Source: Rhodococcoides kyotonense (GTDB lineage: Bacteria; Actinomycetota; Actinomycetes; Mycobacteriales; Mycobacteriaceae). Taken from it: 64,000 nt of DNA. Below the pieces are notes generated by a model. The model saw only the letters and a program-made list of their open reading frames with translations. It was not told the DNA's origin and did no database searches. The translations under genes and the position numbers were made by a program. Below are positions 47,810 to 58,865 of this stretch, piece by piece (within the stretch, counting starts at the first letter, position 1; every line of letters starts with the position of its first letter). Location: NCBI RefSeq assembly GCF_001645385.1, contig NZ_LVHI01000011.1, forward strand, positions 38,717 to 102,716, read 5' to 3'.

Positions 47810-50800
47810 TTGCCTTCCGATTCTTCGCTTCATCTGTCGGGTCTCGCGCGCGTCGCTCTCGCCGACGCGACGCTGCAGTCCGTCGCCGAGGCGGTGGGTG
47901 CCGCCGAACGCACTCTGGTCGGCCCCAACGCGTCGAGGCCGTTCGTCGCGGCAGCGATGGCCGAGCGGACGCAGGTTCTGGTGGTCACCGCGACCGGGCG
48001 TGAAGCCGACGAGCTGACCGCCGAACTCGAGCAGATCCTCGGTGACTCGGTGGTGCAGTTCCCGTCGTGGGAGACGCTGCCGCACGAGCGTCTCTCGCCC
48101 AGCGCGGACACCGTCGGCAAGCGACTGCAGGTGCTGCGCCGCCTCGCGCGTCCCGACGACGCCGATTACGGCCCGCCCATCCAGGTCATCGTCACGACGG
48201 TCCGCTCACTCGTGCAACCGATGTCTCCGGGGCTGGGGGAGATCGAGCCGGTCACGTTGAAGGTCGGCGTCGAGACCGACTTCGACGGCCTGATCCACCG
48301 TCTCGTCGAGCTCGCCTACACCCGCGTGGACATGGTCGGCAAACGTGGAGAGTTCGCCGTCCGCGGCGGCATCCTCGACATCTTCTCGCCGACGGCCGAT
48401 CACCCGGTGCGCGTCGAGTTCTGGGGTGACGAGGTCACCGAGCTCCGCGCGTTCTCCGTCGCCGATCAGCGATCTCTGGCCGACGTCCAGGTCGATTCGG
48501 TCATCGCCCCGCCGTGTCGGGAACTGATCCTGACGCAGGAAGTCCGCGATCGTGCCGCGGCGCTGAGCGCGGACAACCAGGCCGACGCGGCTCTCGTCGA
48601 GATGCTCGACAAATTGTCCGGTGGCGTTCCGGTCGAAGGCATGGAGGCGCTGCTGCCGTTGCTTCAGCCCGGCGAACTCCAGCTGCTCGCCGACATCCTT
48701 CCGCGTGGTGCTCACGTCCTGCTCTGCGATCCCGAGCGAATCCGTACGCGCGCAACCGATTTGGTGCGCACCGGGCAGGAATTTCTCGAAGCGTCGTGGA
48801 CGGCGGCGTCCGTCGGCGGCGCGGCCCCACTCGACGCGTCGACACTCGATACGTCCAGCCTGGGCGGTGTCGGCCTCGATCTCGGTGCATCCGCCTATCG
48901 CTCGCTGCGGCAGGTTCGGGAATCCGCCGAGGCACACGGTCGCCCGTGGTGGACCATCAGTCCGCTGGCTTCCGGCAGTGACGACGAGGTCGAACTCGCC
49001 ATCGAAGGTGTCCCCGAGGTCCGCGGCTCCGAGGAACTACTGGCCGGTGTCTTCGCGATGTTGCGCGGACATGTGTCGACGGGCGGTCGCGCCGTCATCG
49101 CCGTCGCCGGGGCGGGCACCGCTACGCGCATCATCGAGCGACTCGGCGAGGCGGATGTGCCTGCGGCGCACATCGACTCGGGTGCCGAGCCGCTGCCCGA
49201 CGTCGTCAGCGTCCTGTGCGGTTCGCTGCACGAGGGACTGATTCTGCCCGACGCTGGACTCGTCGTCGTCACCGAAAGCGACCTCACCGGCAACCGCGTC
49301 ACCGCGGCCGAAGGCCGAAAGATGCCCGCCAAGAGGCGGAATCAGGTCGACCCGCTCGCACTGGTCGCGGGCGACAGCGTCGTACACGATCAGCACGGCA
49401 TCGGCCGGTTCGTCGAGATGATCGAGCGGACGGTCGGCGGTGCGCGTCGGGAATACCTCGTCATCGAATACGCACCGAGCAAGCGCGGTCATCCCGGTGA
49501 CCGGTTGTTCGTGCCGATGGACTCGCTCGACCAGCTCTCGCGCTACGTCGGCGGTGAGCTGCCTGCGCTGAGCAAGCTCGGCGGATCCGACTGGGCCAAT
49601 ACGAAACGCAAGGCGCGCAAGGCCGTTCGCGAAATCGCAGGCGAGCTCGTGCAGCTGTACGCCGCACGCCAGGCCGCGCCAGGTCACGCATTCGGCCCGG
49701 ATACGCCGTGGCAGCGCGAGATGGAAGACGCGTTCGGGTTCACCGAGACGATGGACCAGATGACGGCCATCACCGAAGTCAAGGCCGACATGGAGAAGGC
49801 GGTTCCGATGGACCGCGTCATCCTCGGCGACGTCGGATACGGCAAGACCGAGATCGCGGTGCGCGCGGCGTTCAAGGCGGTGCAGGACGGGAAACAGGTC
49901 GCCGTGCTCGTGCCGACAACCCTTCTGGCGCAACAGCACCTGCAGACGTTCCAGGCCCGCATGGCGTCGTTCCCGGTGACAGTGAAGGGTCTGTCCCGCT
50001 TCACCCACGGCGCCGACGCCAAAGAGGTGATGACCGGTCTCGCCGACGGGACCGTCGACATCGTCGTCGGAACGCACCGCCTGTTGCAGACCGGCGTCAC
50101 GTGGAAGGACCTCGGTCTCGTCATCGTCGACGAGGAGCAGCGATTCGGCGTCGAGCACAAGGAGCACATCAAGTCGCTGCGGACGCACGTCGACGTCCTG
50201 ACGATGTCGGCGACGCCTATTCCTCGTACGTTGGAGATGAGTCTTGCCGGCATCCGGGAGATGTCGACCATCCTCACCCCGCCCGAGGAGCGCCACCCGA
50301 TCCTCACGTACGTCGGTGCGTACAACGACAAGCAGGTGGCCGCGGCTATCCGACGCGAACTCCTGCGCGACGGCCAGGTGTTCTTCGTCCACAACCGTGT
50401 CAGCTCGATCGACAAGGCAGCCAAGCGTATTCGTGACCTGGTGCCCGAGGCGCGCGTCGCGACGGCTCACGGCCAGATGAACGAGGAGACGCTGGAGAAG
50501 ACGGTGCAGGGCTTCTGGCAGCGCGAGACCGATGTGCTGGTGTGTACCACCATCATCGAGACCGGCCTCGACATCTCCAATGCCAACACACTCATCGTCG
50601 AACGCAGTGATTCTCTCGGTCTGTCGCAGCTGCATCAGCTGCGAGGACGCGTCGGGCGAAGCCGCGAACGGGGATACGCGTACTTCCTGTACCCGGCCGA
50701 GAAGCCGTTGACCGAGACCGCGTACGACAGGCTCGCGACCATTTCGCAGAACTCCGATCTCGGTGCCGGTATGGCCGTCGCGATGAAGGACCTCGAAATC

Positions 50801-51448
50801 CGCGGCGCCGGTAACGTTCTCGGCGCCGAGCAGTCCGGTCACGTGGCGGGCGTCGGATTCGATCTGTACGTGCGGCTCGTCGGTGAGGCCGTCGAGGCCT
50901 ACCGCGCGGCGGCCGACGGCAAGCCGATCACGACGGACGAGGCGCCCAAGGAGGTGCGTATCGATCTTCCGGTCGACGCGCACATTCCGCCCGACTACGT
51001 CACCAGCGATCGGCTTCGGCTGGAGGCGTACCGAAAGCTCGCTGCCGCATCGGATTCCGACGAGATCAAGGCTGTCGTCGACGAGCTGACCGACCGATAC
51101 GGTCCGCTGCCCGAGGAAGTCGGACGGTTGGTGTCGGTCGCGAAACTTCGGCTCATCGCGAAGGAGTACGCCCTCACCGACATCACTGTCGCGGGAACCC
51201 AGGTCAAGCTGGCTCCGATGGATCTTCCCGACTCCAAACAGATTCGCCTCAAGCGGCTCTACCCGAACGCGCAGTACCGTGCCACCACCGGCGTCGTGCA
51301 GCTGCCGCTGCCGCGCGTCGAGGGTGGTGGCGTCGGCGCCGCCCGTGTACGCGACGTCGAACTGGTCCAGTTCATCGCCGATCTGATCTTGTCCTTGGAC
51401 GGCAAGCCGTCTCGATCGGTGCTGCTGGAGCAGACTGTGGGGGTGTGA
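47810..51448 (+). CDS. mfd: Transcription-repair coupling factor Mfd
   Basis: A 1212-residue DNA translocase that removes stalled RNA polymerase and recruits UvrA. An N-terminal UvrB-like module is followed by the RNA-polymerase-interaction region ([19 protein letters not shown]). The RecG-like motor carries Walker [15 protein letters not shown] and the DEEQ box [14 protein letters not shown]. The helicase C half has [17 protein letters not shown] and [17 protein letters not shown], and a C-terminal TRCF domain ends the protein. TTG 47810 follows AGGAGCCCCGCAG. It is coupled to mazG by a one-base overlap. Confidence 0.97.
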   Translation: MPSDSSLHLSGLARVALADATLQSVAEAVGAAERTLVGPNASRPFVAAAMAERTQVLVVTATGREADELTAELEQILGDSVVQFPSWETLPHERLSPSADTVGKRLQVLRRLARPDDADYGPPIQVIVTTVRSLVQPMSPGLGEIEPVTLKVGVETDFDGLIHRLVELAYTRVDMVGKRGEFAVRGGILDIFSPTADHPVRVEFWGDEVTELRAFSVADQRSLADVQVDSVIAPPCRELILTQEVRDRAAALSADNQADAALVEMLDKLSGGVPVEGMEALLPLLQPGELQLLADILPRGAHVLLCDPERIRTRATDLVRTGQEFLEASWTAASVGGAAPLDASTLDTSSLGGVGLDLGASAYRSLRQVRESAEAHGRPWWTISPLASGSDDEVELAIEGVPEVRGSEELLAGVFAMLRGHVSTGGRAVIAVAGAGTATRIIERLGEADVPAAHIDSGAEPLPDVVSVLCGSLHEGLILPDAGLVVVTESDLTGNRVTAAEGRKMPAKRRNQVDPLALVAGDSVVHDQHGIGRFVEMIERTVGGARREYLVIEYAPSKRGHPGDRLFVPMDSLDQLSRYVGGELPALSKLGGSDWANTKRKARKAVREIAGELVQLYAARQAAPGHAFGPDTPWQREMEDAFGFTETMDQMTAITEVKADMEKAVPMDRVILGDVGYGKTEIAVRAAFKAVQDGKQVAVLVPTTLLAQQHLQTFQARMASFPVTVKGLSRFTHGADAKEVMTGLADGTVDIVVGTHRLLQTGVTWKDLGLVIVDEEQRFGVEHKEHIKSLRTHVDVLTMSATPIPRTLEMSLAGIREMSTILTPPEERHPILTYVGAYNDKQVAAAIRRELLRDGQVFFVHNRVSSIDKAAKRIRDLVPEARVATAHGQMNEETLEKTVQGFWQRETDVLVCTTIIETGLDISNANTLIVERSDSLGLSQLHQLRGRVGRSRERGYAYFLYPAEKPLTETAYDRLATISQNSDLGAGMAVAMKDLEIRGAGNVLGAEQSGHVAGVGFDLYVRLVGEAVEAYRAAADGKPITTDEAPKEVRIDLPVDAHIPPDYVTSDRLRLEAYRKLAAASDSDEIKAVVDELTDRYGPLPEEVGRLVSVAKLRLIAKEYALTDITVAGTQVKLAPMDLPDSKQIRLKRLYPNAQYRATTGVVQLPLPRVEGGGVGAARVRDVELVQFIADLILSLDGKPSRSVLLEQTVGV

Positions 51449-52359
51449 TGACGGTAGTGCTGCTCGATCCGGCCCGGCCGACGATGGTCCCGGCCGAGGC
51501 GATCGAATTCCTCAGCGGGGTAGTGGAATTCACCGAGGAAGTACCGGTGCGGACCAGATGGCTCTTCTCCGGGACCGCGCGCGCCGACGGGTCCGCGGCC
51601 GTGCTCGTCAGCACCGATCCCCGTAATCCCGATGTGCTGGATCGGATCAGGCGCGGTGACCGCGTCGTCGAGTCGCCCAAGCTACCCGGCGACGACCTCA
51701 TCGCAGCTGTGGTACTGATGGATCGCCTCCGCACGATCGGGGGATGGGAAGCGCAGCAGACACATGCGTCGCTCAGTGGCTACCTCCTCGAAGAGACCTA
51801 CGAGCTGCTCGACGCCATCCACAGCGGCAACCTCGTCGATCTGAAGGAGGAACTCGGCGACATTCTGCTGCAGGTACTCTTCCACTCACGCATCGCGCAG
51901 GACGCCGAGGAGAACGCGTTCGACGTCGACGACGTCGCCGCCGGTCTGGTCACCAAACTGACCCACCGGACACCCCATCTGACCGACGGTTCGACGGGTC
52001 CGATCGACGTCGCCACGCAGGAGAAGGCGTGGGAAGAACGCAAGGCGGCCGAGAAGGCGCGTGGATCCTGCCTCGACGGCATCGCGATGGCCCAGCCCGC
52101 ACTTGCGTTGGCGCAGAAGGTCGTTGCGCGCGCTACCAAGGCCGGGCTGCCCGATGAACTCGTACCCGACGACCTGCGCACCGTCCACATCGGGGTCGAC
52201 CACAGTCACGGCGGCGAGAGCGCCGAGGACCTGTTGCGTCGGAACGTCCTCGACTTCGCCCGGCGCGTCCGAGGTGCCGAGGAATCCGCCAAGCTCCACG
52301 GCGCGCAGCCGGGAAAGCTCACCGCCATCGAGTGGATCGAGAATTGGGGCCGGAAGTAG
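51448..52359 (+). CDS. mazG: Nucleoside triphosphate pyrophosphohydrolase MazG
   Basis: A 303-residue MazG that hydrolyses NTPs and oxidised dNTPs. An N-terminal extension of about 90 residues typical of actinobacteria precedes the MazG fold. YLLEETYELLDAI and DLKEELGDILLQVLFHSRIA carry the metal-binding Glu/Asp residues. ATG 51448 shares its A with the mfd TGA; GTG 51445 is an alternative start. In mycobacteria the next genes are lpqU and eno; here the DHFR-like gene and efeUOB intervene. Confidence 0.94.
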   Translation: MTVVLLDPARPTMVPAEAIEFLSGVVEFTEEVPVRTRWLFSGTARADGSAAVLVSTDPRNPDVLDRIRRGDRVVESPKLPGDDLIAAVVLMDRLRTIGGWEAQQTHASLSGYLLEETYELLDAIHSGNLVDLKEELGDILLQVLFHSRIAQDAEENAFDVDDVAAGLVTKLTHRTPHLTDGSTGPIDVATQEKAWEERKAAEKARGSCLDGIAMAQPALALAQKVVARATKAGLPDELVPDDLRTVHIGVDHSHGGESAEDLLRRNVLDFARRVRGAEESAKLHGAQPGKLTAIEWIENWGRK

Positions 52360-52386
52360 GGGCTTTTGTTTTCCCCCGCGCTTTCC

Positions 52387-52439
52387 GGAGCGAGGGTGAC
52401 ATTCGGTCACTCGGAGTGACCGAGGGACGCCCTCGCTCC
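52387..52439. terminator. Compound hairpin after mazG
   Basis: The outer arms GGAGCGAGGG (52387-52396) and CCCTCGCTCC (52430-52439) are a perfect 10-bp stem. An inner stem TTCGGTCACT/AGTGACCGAG lies at 52402-52411 and 52415-52424 with a 3-base loop. It is placed between convergent mazG and the DHFR-like gene. Confidence 0.75.
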
Positions 52440-52456
52440 AGCCGGGCGCGCGGCCA

Positions 52457-52515
52457 CCCCGCATGAATGACGCTTTCAAGCCATCAGATCGTATGGATGA
52501 ACCATTCAAGCGATC
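52457..52515. repeat. Paired 29-bp palindromes, left of the DHFR-like gene
   Basis: Two 13-3-13 palindromic units, one base apart. The second (52487-52515) has arms GATCGTATGGATG and CATTCAAGCGATC; the first (52457-52485) is a more degenerate version centred on GCATGAATG and CTTTCAAGCCATC. The same 59-bp arrangement in the same orientation recurs at 53228-53286 on the other side of the gene. Confidence 0.85.
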
Positions 52516-52525
52516 GCGGCCCCGA

Positions 52526-53167
52526 CTACCTACGCCAGAACAGATGGTGCGTCACGCCGCTGGGGCTGGGGACAACTTCGTGTTCGAAGCGGTCGTTCAG
52601 CTCGTCGGGCGATTCCCAGAGCTTCAGGCCGTCCCCGAGCTCCAAGTCGGAGACGGCTACATGCATGGTGTCGACGAGGTCCGCGTCGAGGAACTCGCGG
52701 ATGGTGGTGACGCCACCACCCAATCGCACGTCCCGGCCGTCGGCTGCTTTCTTCGCCTGGTCGAGCACGGTTGCGGCGTCGGCGTCGACGAAATGGAAGG
52801 TCGTCTCGCCGAGCGTGATCGACGGGCGTTCGTGGTGCGTCAGAACGAAAACGGGTGTGTGGAAGGGCGGTTCGTCACCCCACCAGCCCTCCCACTCGAG
52901 GTTCTCCCACGGCCCCCGTTGCGGCCCGAACTTGTTGCGGCCCATGATCTCGGCGCCGATGTTGTGCGCGAAGTCCCGCGTGAAGTAGTCGTCGAGACCG
53001 CGGGTGCCGCCCGGATCGGTGCGGTTCGGCCAACTCGCGGTGGCGCCGGCCCACGCGAACATGCCGGAGTGATCGAATCCGAACGGGCTCTCGAAGCTCT
53101 GATTCACCCCCGCCGCGACGCCGTCGCTGGAGACGTTGAAATTCTGGACTCGTACTAGCTGTGGCAC
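52526..53167 (-). CDS. RibD/dihydrofolate-reductase-family protein
   Basis: A 213-residue protein of the RibD C-terminal/DHFR-like reductase fold. Blocks include GGTRGLDDYFTRDF, GAEIMGRNKFGPQRGPW, VFVLTHHERPSITLG, VRLGGGVTTIREFLDADLVD and LELGDGLKLW. Similar stand-alone proteins are common in actinobacteria; substrates are mostly unknown and it should not be called a true folate enzyme. GTG 53167 has GGGAGC upstream and starts the family homology (VPQLVRVQNFNVS). It is flanked on both sides by matching paired-palindrome repeats. Confidence 0.85.
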   Translation of the reverse strand: MPQLVRVQNFNVSSDGVAAGVNQSFESPFGFDHSGMFAWAGATASWPNRTDPGGTRGLDDYFTRDFAHNIGAEIMGRNKFGPQRGPWENLEWEGWWGDEPPFHTPVFVLTHHERPSITLGETTFHFVDADAATVLDQAKKAADGRDVRLGGGVTTIREFLDADLVDTMHVAVSDLELGDGLKLWESPDELNDRFEHEVVPSPSGVTHHLFWRR

Positions 53168-53227
53168 GTGCGCTCCCGTCGTAGATGATTGAAGTACGGG
53201 AAATGGACCGAGCAGGCACCCGAAACT

Positions 53228-53286
53228 CATCGCATGAATGGCGCGCCCAAGCTATCTGATCGTATGAATGTGACATTCAAGCGATC
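53228..53286. repeat. Paired 29-bp palindromes, right of the DHFR-like gene
   Basis: Units at 53228-53256 and 53258-53286, each 13-3-13, one base apart. The second unit, GATCGTATGAATG then TGA then CATTCAAGCGATC, pairs at 11 of 13 positions. It matches the copy at 52457-52515. It overlaps the last two bases of efeB and lies 61 bp upstream of the DHFR-like start. Confidence 0.85.
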
Positions 53287-54532
53287 AGCCGAACAGCGTC
53301 GAACCCCAGTACTCCGATTCGCCCAACCCTGGGGGACAGGCGAACACAGCCGATCCGACGTGCTGGATGTACTCGTTCATCGCGTCGTGGCGAGCGAGGT
53401 TCAACTGCATGGGAACGAACTGAGTCAGCGGGTCGCGGCAGTACGCGATGAAGAACAGTCCGGCGTCGAGGTGGCCGAAGCCGTCGGATCCGTCGGTGAA
53501 GTTGTAGCCGCGGCGCAGCAGTTGCACCCCACCCAGTTCTTCCTTCGACGCCAGCCGTACGTGCGCGTCCTTGTCGATCAGGAACCCTTGCGGCCCTTTC
53601 GATTCCAGATCCAGGTCGTCGAACTCGTCGCGAAGACCCAGCGGTGCACCGGTTCCCTTGCTGCGGCCGATCACTCGTTCCTGCTCGTTCAGCACCGTGC
53701 GGTCCCAGGATTCGATCAGCATGCGAATGCGTCGTGCCACGAGGAACGACCCGCCGCGCATCCATTCCTGATCGCTGTCGCCGACCCACACGAATTCGTC
53801 CAGGGCGCCGGGGTCCTCGGCTTTCAGGTTGGCCGTTCCGTCCTTGAAACCGAACAGGTTTCGCGGGGTCGCCTGTGACGTCGAGGTCGACGACGTCCGC
53901 CCGAATCCGAGCTGCGACCACTTGACCGACACGGTGCCGAAGCCCACCCGAGCCAGATTTCGAATTGCGTGGACAGCAACTTGGGGATCATCAGCGCAGG
54001 CCTGGATACACAGATCGCCGCCGGACCTGAGAGGATCCAAGTTGTCGCCGGGGAAATGCTGCAGGTCGGCCAACGACGCCGGTCGCGAACCCTCCAGGCC
54101 GAACCGCGTGAACAATCCCGGCCCGAACCCGATCGTCAAGGTCAACGACGAGGCCGAAAGCCCCAGTGCCTCACCGGTGTCCGTCGGCGGCTTGTATTCG
54201 CCCGCGTCGACTGCGCCGCCGTCGAATGTCTCTTCGCCCCGCGTCAATCTCTCGGCCATGAGTGTCCACTCACGGAGCATCGCAACGAAGTCGTCGCGCG
54301 AATCCGTCGTGACGTCGAAGGCGACGAAGTGCATGCGGTCCTGTGCAGGCGTGACGATGCCTGCCTGGTGGTCGCCGCGAAAGGCGACGACGTCCGACGC
54401 CGCGTCTTCCTCACGAGACCCGGCACAACCGCCGGCGATGGCCCCGGCTCCGACGAGAGCTGCCCCCGCCCCGACGGCGCCGAAGAGGCGCCGTCGGGAA
54501 AAGCCGTTGTTCCTAGGTTCCTGCGACGACAC
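53285..54532 (-). CDS. efeB: Dyp-type heme peroxidase EfeB
   Basis: A 415-residue Tat-exported peroxidase of the EfeUOB system. The N-terminus NGFSRRRLFGAVGAGAALVG is a twin-arginine signal. RNLFGFKDGTANLKAED carries the GxxDG motif, and the proximal heme His lies in a later block. It works with EfeO and EfeU to supply iron, by oxidising ferrous iron or handling heme. Its start overlaps efeO by 20 bp. The Cys in GGCAGSREED after the signal may also be a lipidation site. Confidence 0.93.
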   Translation of the reverse strand: MSSQEPRNNGFSRRRLFGAVGAGAALVGAGAIAGGCAGSREEDAASDVVAFRGDHQAGIVTPAQDRMHFVAFDVTTDSRDDFVAMLREWTLMAERLTRGEETFDGGAVDAGEYKPPTDTGEALGLSASSLTLTIGFGPGLFTRFGLEGSRPASLADLQHFPGDNLDPLRSGGDLCIQACADDPQVAVHAIRNLARVGFGTVSVKWSQLGFGRTSSTSTSQATPRNLFGFKDGTANLKAEDPGALDEFVWVGDSDQEWMRGGSFLVARRIRMLIESWDRTVLNEQERVIGRSKGTGAPLGLRDEFDDLDLESKGPQGFLIDKDAHVRLASKEELGGVQLLRRGYNFTDGSDGFGHLDAGLFFIAYCRDPLTQFVPMQLNLARHDAMNEYIQHVGSAVFACPPGLGESEYWGSTLFG

Positions 54533-55652
54533 CTTGCACCTGGCTCACTTCTGCGGACAGGGCGTCGATCTTGTTCGACAGTTCCTGACGCTGGGGTTCG
54601 GTGACGGTGTCGTAGGAGACGAAGCCGTCACCCTGGCGGTACTGGGCGAGTTCTGCATCGAGCTCGGCGAACCGGGCGTCGATCTGCGTTCCCAATGCGG
54701 CGTCACGCTGATCGATGATCGGACGCACCGCGGCGACGGCAGCCTGCGAACCGTCGACATTGGCCTGGAAGTCCCACAGGTCGGTGTGCGAGAAGAAGTC
54801 CTCTTCACCGCTGATCTTGGTCTTCGCGACCTCGTCGAGCAGGCCCTGTGCACCACCGGCGACCTGGATCGGATCGACCGTGAAGTCGTCGGCCTTCACC
54901 TTCTCGGCGAGTTCGGCGATGTCGGCCTGCAGCTGATCGGCCATGGCGTTCGTGTCGGGCTGAATTCCCTGCTGCCACAAGTCTTTTTCGATCCGGTGGA
55001 AGCCGGTCCACGTGTCTCCGGGCTCGACGTCGGGTTCACGCAGATCGATGCGGGGATCGAGGTCGTCGGGGAAGCTCTCGGCGACAGGCTCGATGCGTTC
55101 GTAGTAGCTACGGGTGACGGGGAACTGAGCTTTCGCGGCGTCGATGTCACCGGCCTTGACCGAGGTCACGAACTGAGCGACGGTCTCCTGCAGTGCGTCG
55201 ACCTGGCTGACGACGTAGCGCTTGTATCCCGACGCGGCCTCCTCGAGCAGACCGTCGTCGTCGGCCTGGCGGACCGCATCGCCGGTGACGACGAAGTCGC
55301 CGCGGATGCCGTCGCCGACCATGCCTGCCTTGCATGCCGTGTGGTACGTGCCCGGGTCGGGCAGCGACACGATGAGTTGACGCGTCAGCCCGGGGCCGAT
55401 GTTCTCGATTTCGCCCATGACGCGGTCGCCCTCGCCGTAGACGTAGAACTCGGTGACCTTCGTTCCGTTGTTGGTGATCTGGAACGTCGAGTTGCCCGTC
55501 GTGCCTTCGGTATTCGCGACGTCACACGTGGTGTCGGTCGCTGCTACCTCGATGTCTCCTGCGCTGGCTTCGGACGACGACTTCTCCGTACAGCCGGCGA
55601 GCGCCAGGGGAAGAACCGCGACAGCGGCGAGAGCGTAGGTGGTACGACGCAT
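54513..55652 (-). CDS. efeO: Iron-uptake lipoprotein EfeO
   Basis: A 379-residue extracytoplasmic iron-binding protein. MRRTTYALAAVAVLPLALAG followed by Cys is a lipoprotein signal. Residues 30-125 form the cupredoxin-like domain, and the C-terminal M75/EfeM domain carries the HxxE motif in WTGFHRIEKDLWQQG. ATG 55652 has AAAGG upstream; ATG 55670, overlapping the efeU stop, would add six residues. It delivers iron to EfeU. Confidence 0.93.
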   Translation of the reverse strand: MRRTTYALAAVAVLPLALAGCTEKSSSEASAGDIEVAATDTTCDVANTEGTTGNSTFQITNNGTKVTEFYVYGEGDRVMGEIENIGPGLTRQLIVSLPDPGTYHTACKAGMVGDGIRGDFVVTGDAVRQADDDGLLEEAASGYKRYVVSQVDALQETVAQFVTSVKAGDIDAAKAQFPVTRSYYERIEPVAESFPDDLDPRIDLREPDVEPGDTWTGFHRIEKDLWQQGIQPDTNAMADQLQADIAELAEKVKADDFTVDPIQVAGGAQGLLDEVAKTKISGEEDFFSHTDLWDFQANVDGSQAAVAAVRPIIDQRDAALGTQIDARFAELDAELAQYRQGDGFVSYDTVTEPQRQELSNKIDALSAEVSQVQGVVAGT

Positions 55653-55666
55653 CGAGACGACGCCTT

Positions 55667-56536
55667 TCATGAGGTGAGTGCGGGTTCGGGAACACGAACC
55701 GGACGCAGGAAGAGGAACAGAACGACACCGAGGTAGAGCGCCCAGCCGACGACCTGCAACAGGGTCGGTTCGGGACGGAAATTGAAGATGCCTGCGAGCA
55801 CGGTGCCGTACCAGCTCGAGGCGTCGAAGTGCGACGTGATGTCGAATGCGACTGTGCCGCCACCGGGGAGTAGCCCGCCGATCTGCACTGCGCGAATGCC
55901 GTACGCGAGGATGCCCGCGGCGACGACGATGAGGAAGATGCCGGTGTACCGGAAGAATTTGGCGAAATCGATGCGGATAGCACCGAAGTAGAGCAGTACC
56001 GTCAGGACTGCGGCGGCGACGATGCCGAGCAGCAGTCCGAGCAACGGCCACGAGCTGCCGTGTGAGTTCTCGGCGTACCCGACCATCAGCAACGCAGTTT
56101 CGACGCCTTCACGTCCGACGGCGAAGAACGACAGCGTCAGCACCGCGATCGGTCCGACGGACAATGCGCGTTCCATTCCGCTGCGCAGTTCCCCGGACAT
56201 GTCCTTGGCGGCCGTCCTCATCCACAGCACCATCGTCGTGACGATCGCGACGGCGACCAGCGAGGCGAGGCCCGCGATGACCTCCGCGGTCAGACCGGTG
56301 ACGGTCGAGGTGCCGTAGTGGATGACGAAGAAGATGACCACAACCATCGCCACCGCGATGCCCACGCCCATCCAGACCCACTTCAGGGCGTCGCGACGCT
56401 TGGCTTTCACGAGAAACGCCACGAGGATCATGACGACGATGCCCGTCTCCAGTCCTTCACGGAGTCCGATGAGTCCGCTGCCGAACATCTGCGTGGCGAT
56501 CGACGGAGCGGATCCTGAGGCGGCGAGTACGGACAA
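55667..56536 (-). CDS. efeU: Ferrous/ferric iron permease EfeU
   Basis: A 289-residue FTR1-family permease with seven helices. Two REXXE iron-passage motifs are visible: GLREGLETGIVVM in helix 1 and VGREGVETALLMV in helix 4. TTG 56536 is chosen since AGGAG lies 9 bp upstream; an internal ATG at 56488 would leave little before helix 1. It is the first gene of the efeUOB operon, 25 bp after a DtxR/IdeR-like box. Confidence 0.93.
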   Translation of the reverse strand: MSVLAASGSAPSIATQMFGSGLIGLREGLETGIVVMILVAFLVKAKRRDALKWVWMGVGIAVAMVVVIFFVIHYGTSTVTGLTAEVIAGLASLVAVAIVTTMVLWMRTAAKDMSGELRSGMERALSVGPIAVLTLSFFAVGREGVETALLMVGYAENSHGSSWPLLGLLLGIVAAAVLTVLLYFGAIRIDFAKFFRYTGIFLIVVAAGILAYGIRAVQIGGLLPGGGTVAFDITSHFDASSWYGTVLAGIFNFRPEPTLLQVVGWALYLGVVLFLFLRPVRVPEPALTS

Positions 56537-56561
56537 CGTCTGATGCTCCTGAACGACGAAA

Positions 56562-56580
56562 CAAGGGTAGGCGACCCTAC
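56562..56580 (-). promoter_or_regulatory. Probable DtxR/IdeR iron box upstream of efeUOB
   Basis: The palindromic 19-mer CAAGGGTAGGCGACCCTAC matches 13 of 19 positions of the mycobacterial IdeR consensus TTAGGTTAGGCTAACCTAA, including most of the core. It lies 25 bp before efeU, where a bound repressor would block transcription in iron-replete cells. Confidence 0.7.
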
Positions 56581-56679
56581 ATGCGGTTGTGAGCAACATA
56601 CACCCTCTTTCGGCCGAGAAAACCCCCTTGAACTGCGCATTCTCCCCGCTTTAGGTTTCTATTACTTTTGATGTGCAGG

Positions 56680-57414
56680 ATGGATCGAGTGAAGAACCGT
56701 CTGGGCTGGGTCGCCGCCGTCGTGTCGGTGGGATTCGTGGCCGCCTCCTGTGGGTCTACCGAGCCGCCGCGTCAGATCCCCGAGGGCATCCCGCCCGGTC
56801 CCGGCACCCCCGTGCCGATGATCGACTTCAATGCGCCCGGCCGGACCGCCGACCTGCTGCTCGCGTGGGCAGAACCGCAGTCGGCGGAATTGAACATCTC
56901 GGCTCCGGCCCTCGCCGCGTATGCGCATGCCGCGGCCATCATGGAGGCGACGTCACCGGACTGCGGCATCGCGTGGACGACGCTCGCCGGCATCGGATAC
57001 ATCGAGAGCAGGCACGGCACCTATCAGGGATCGTCGGTCGCACCCGACGGGACCGTGTCCCCGCCGATCCGTGGAATCCCGCTCGACGGCGCACCGGGCG
57101 TCGCCGAGATCCCCGATACCGACGGCGGTCTCATGGACGGCGACCCCGAACACGACCGAGCGATGGGCCCGATGCAGTTCATCCCCGAGACCTGGCGCAA
57201 GTGGGGCGTCGACGCCAACGGCGACGGCGTGGCCAACCCGGACAATCTCGACGACGCGGCCCTGACCGCGGCTCGTTACCTGTGTGCGCGCGGCGGCGAC
57301 CTCCGCACTCCGGAGGGATGGGAGCGAGCCCTCATGGCCTACAACCAGTCCGGGGTCTATCTGCGCGACGTGCGCGACGCGGCCGCCGCCTACTCGGTCG
57401 GGACGCGGGCCTAG
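56680..57414 (+). CDS. Lipoprotein lytic transglycosylase (LpqU-like)
   Basis: A 244-residue secreted lipoprotein. The signal VKNRLGWVAAVVSVGFVAAS ends at a Cys that would be lipidated. The SLT-like domain follows: LAGIGYIESRHGTYQGSS with catalytic Glu, AMGPMQFIPETWRKWG, and ALMAYNQSGVYLRDV. It cleaves peptidoglycan glycan strands. It corresponds in position to M. tuberculosis Rv1022 (lpqU) before eno. Start choice is uncertain: ATG 56671, ATG 56680 or GTG 56689. Confidence 0.9.
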   Translation: MDRVKNRLGWVAAVVSVGFVAASCGSTEPPRQIPEGIPPGPGTPVPMIDFNAPGRTADLLLAWAEPQSAELNISAPALAAYAHAAAIMEATSPDCGIAWTTLAGIGYIESRHGTYQGSSVAPDGTVSPPIRGIPLDGAPGVAEIPDTDGGLMDGDPEHDRAMGPMQFIPETWRKWGVDANGDGVANPDNLDDAALTAARYLCARGGDLRTPEGWERALMAYNQSGVYLRDVRDAAAAYSVGTRA

Positions 57415-57506
57415 CTCCGCTTTGCTCGCAGGCACAGCTCTGGTCGCTCCTGCAGGCTCCGCTCCTGCCGTGGCATGCGGGCGTCGTCGGCGAGCGGCTA
57501 GTCTGA

Positions 57507-58838
<1,332 letters not shown>

Positions 58839-58865
58839 TTTTCGGCTCGACAGTGAAGGTGGGAC

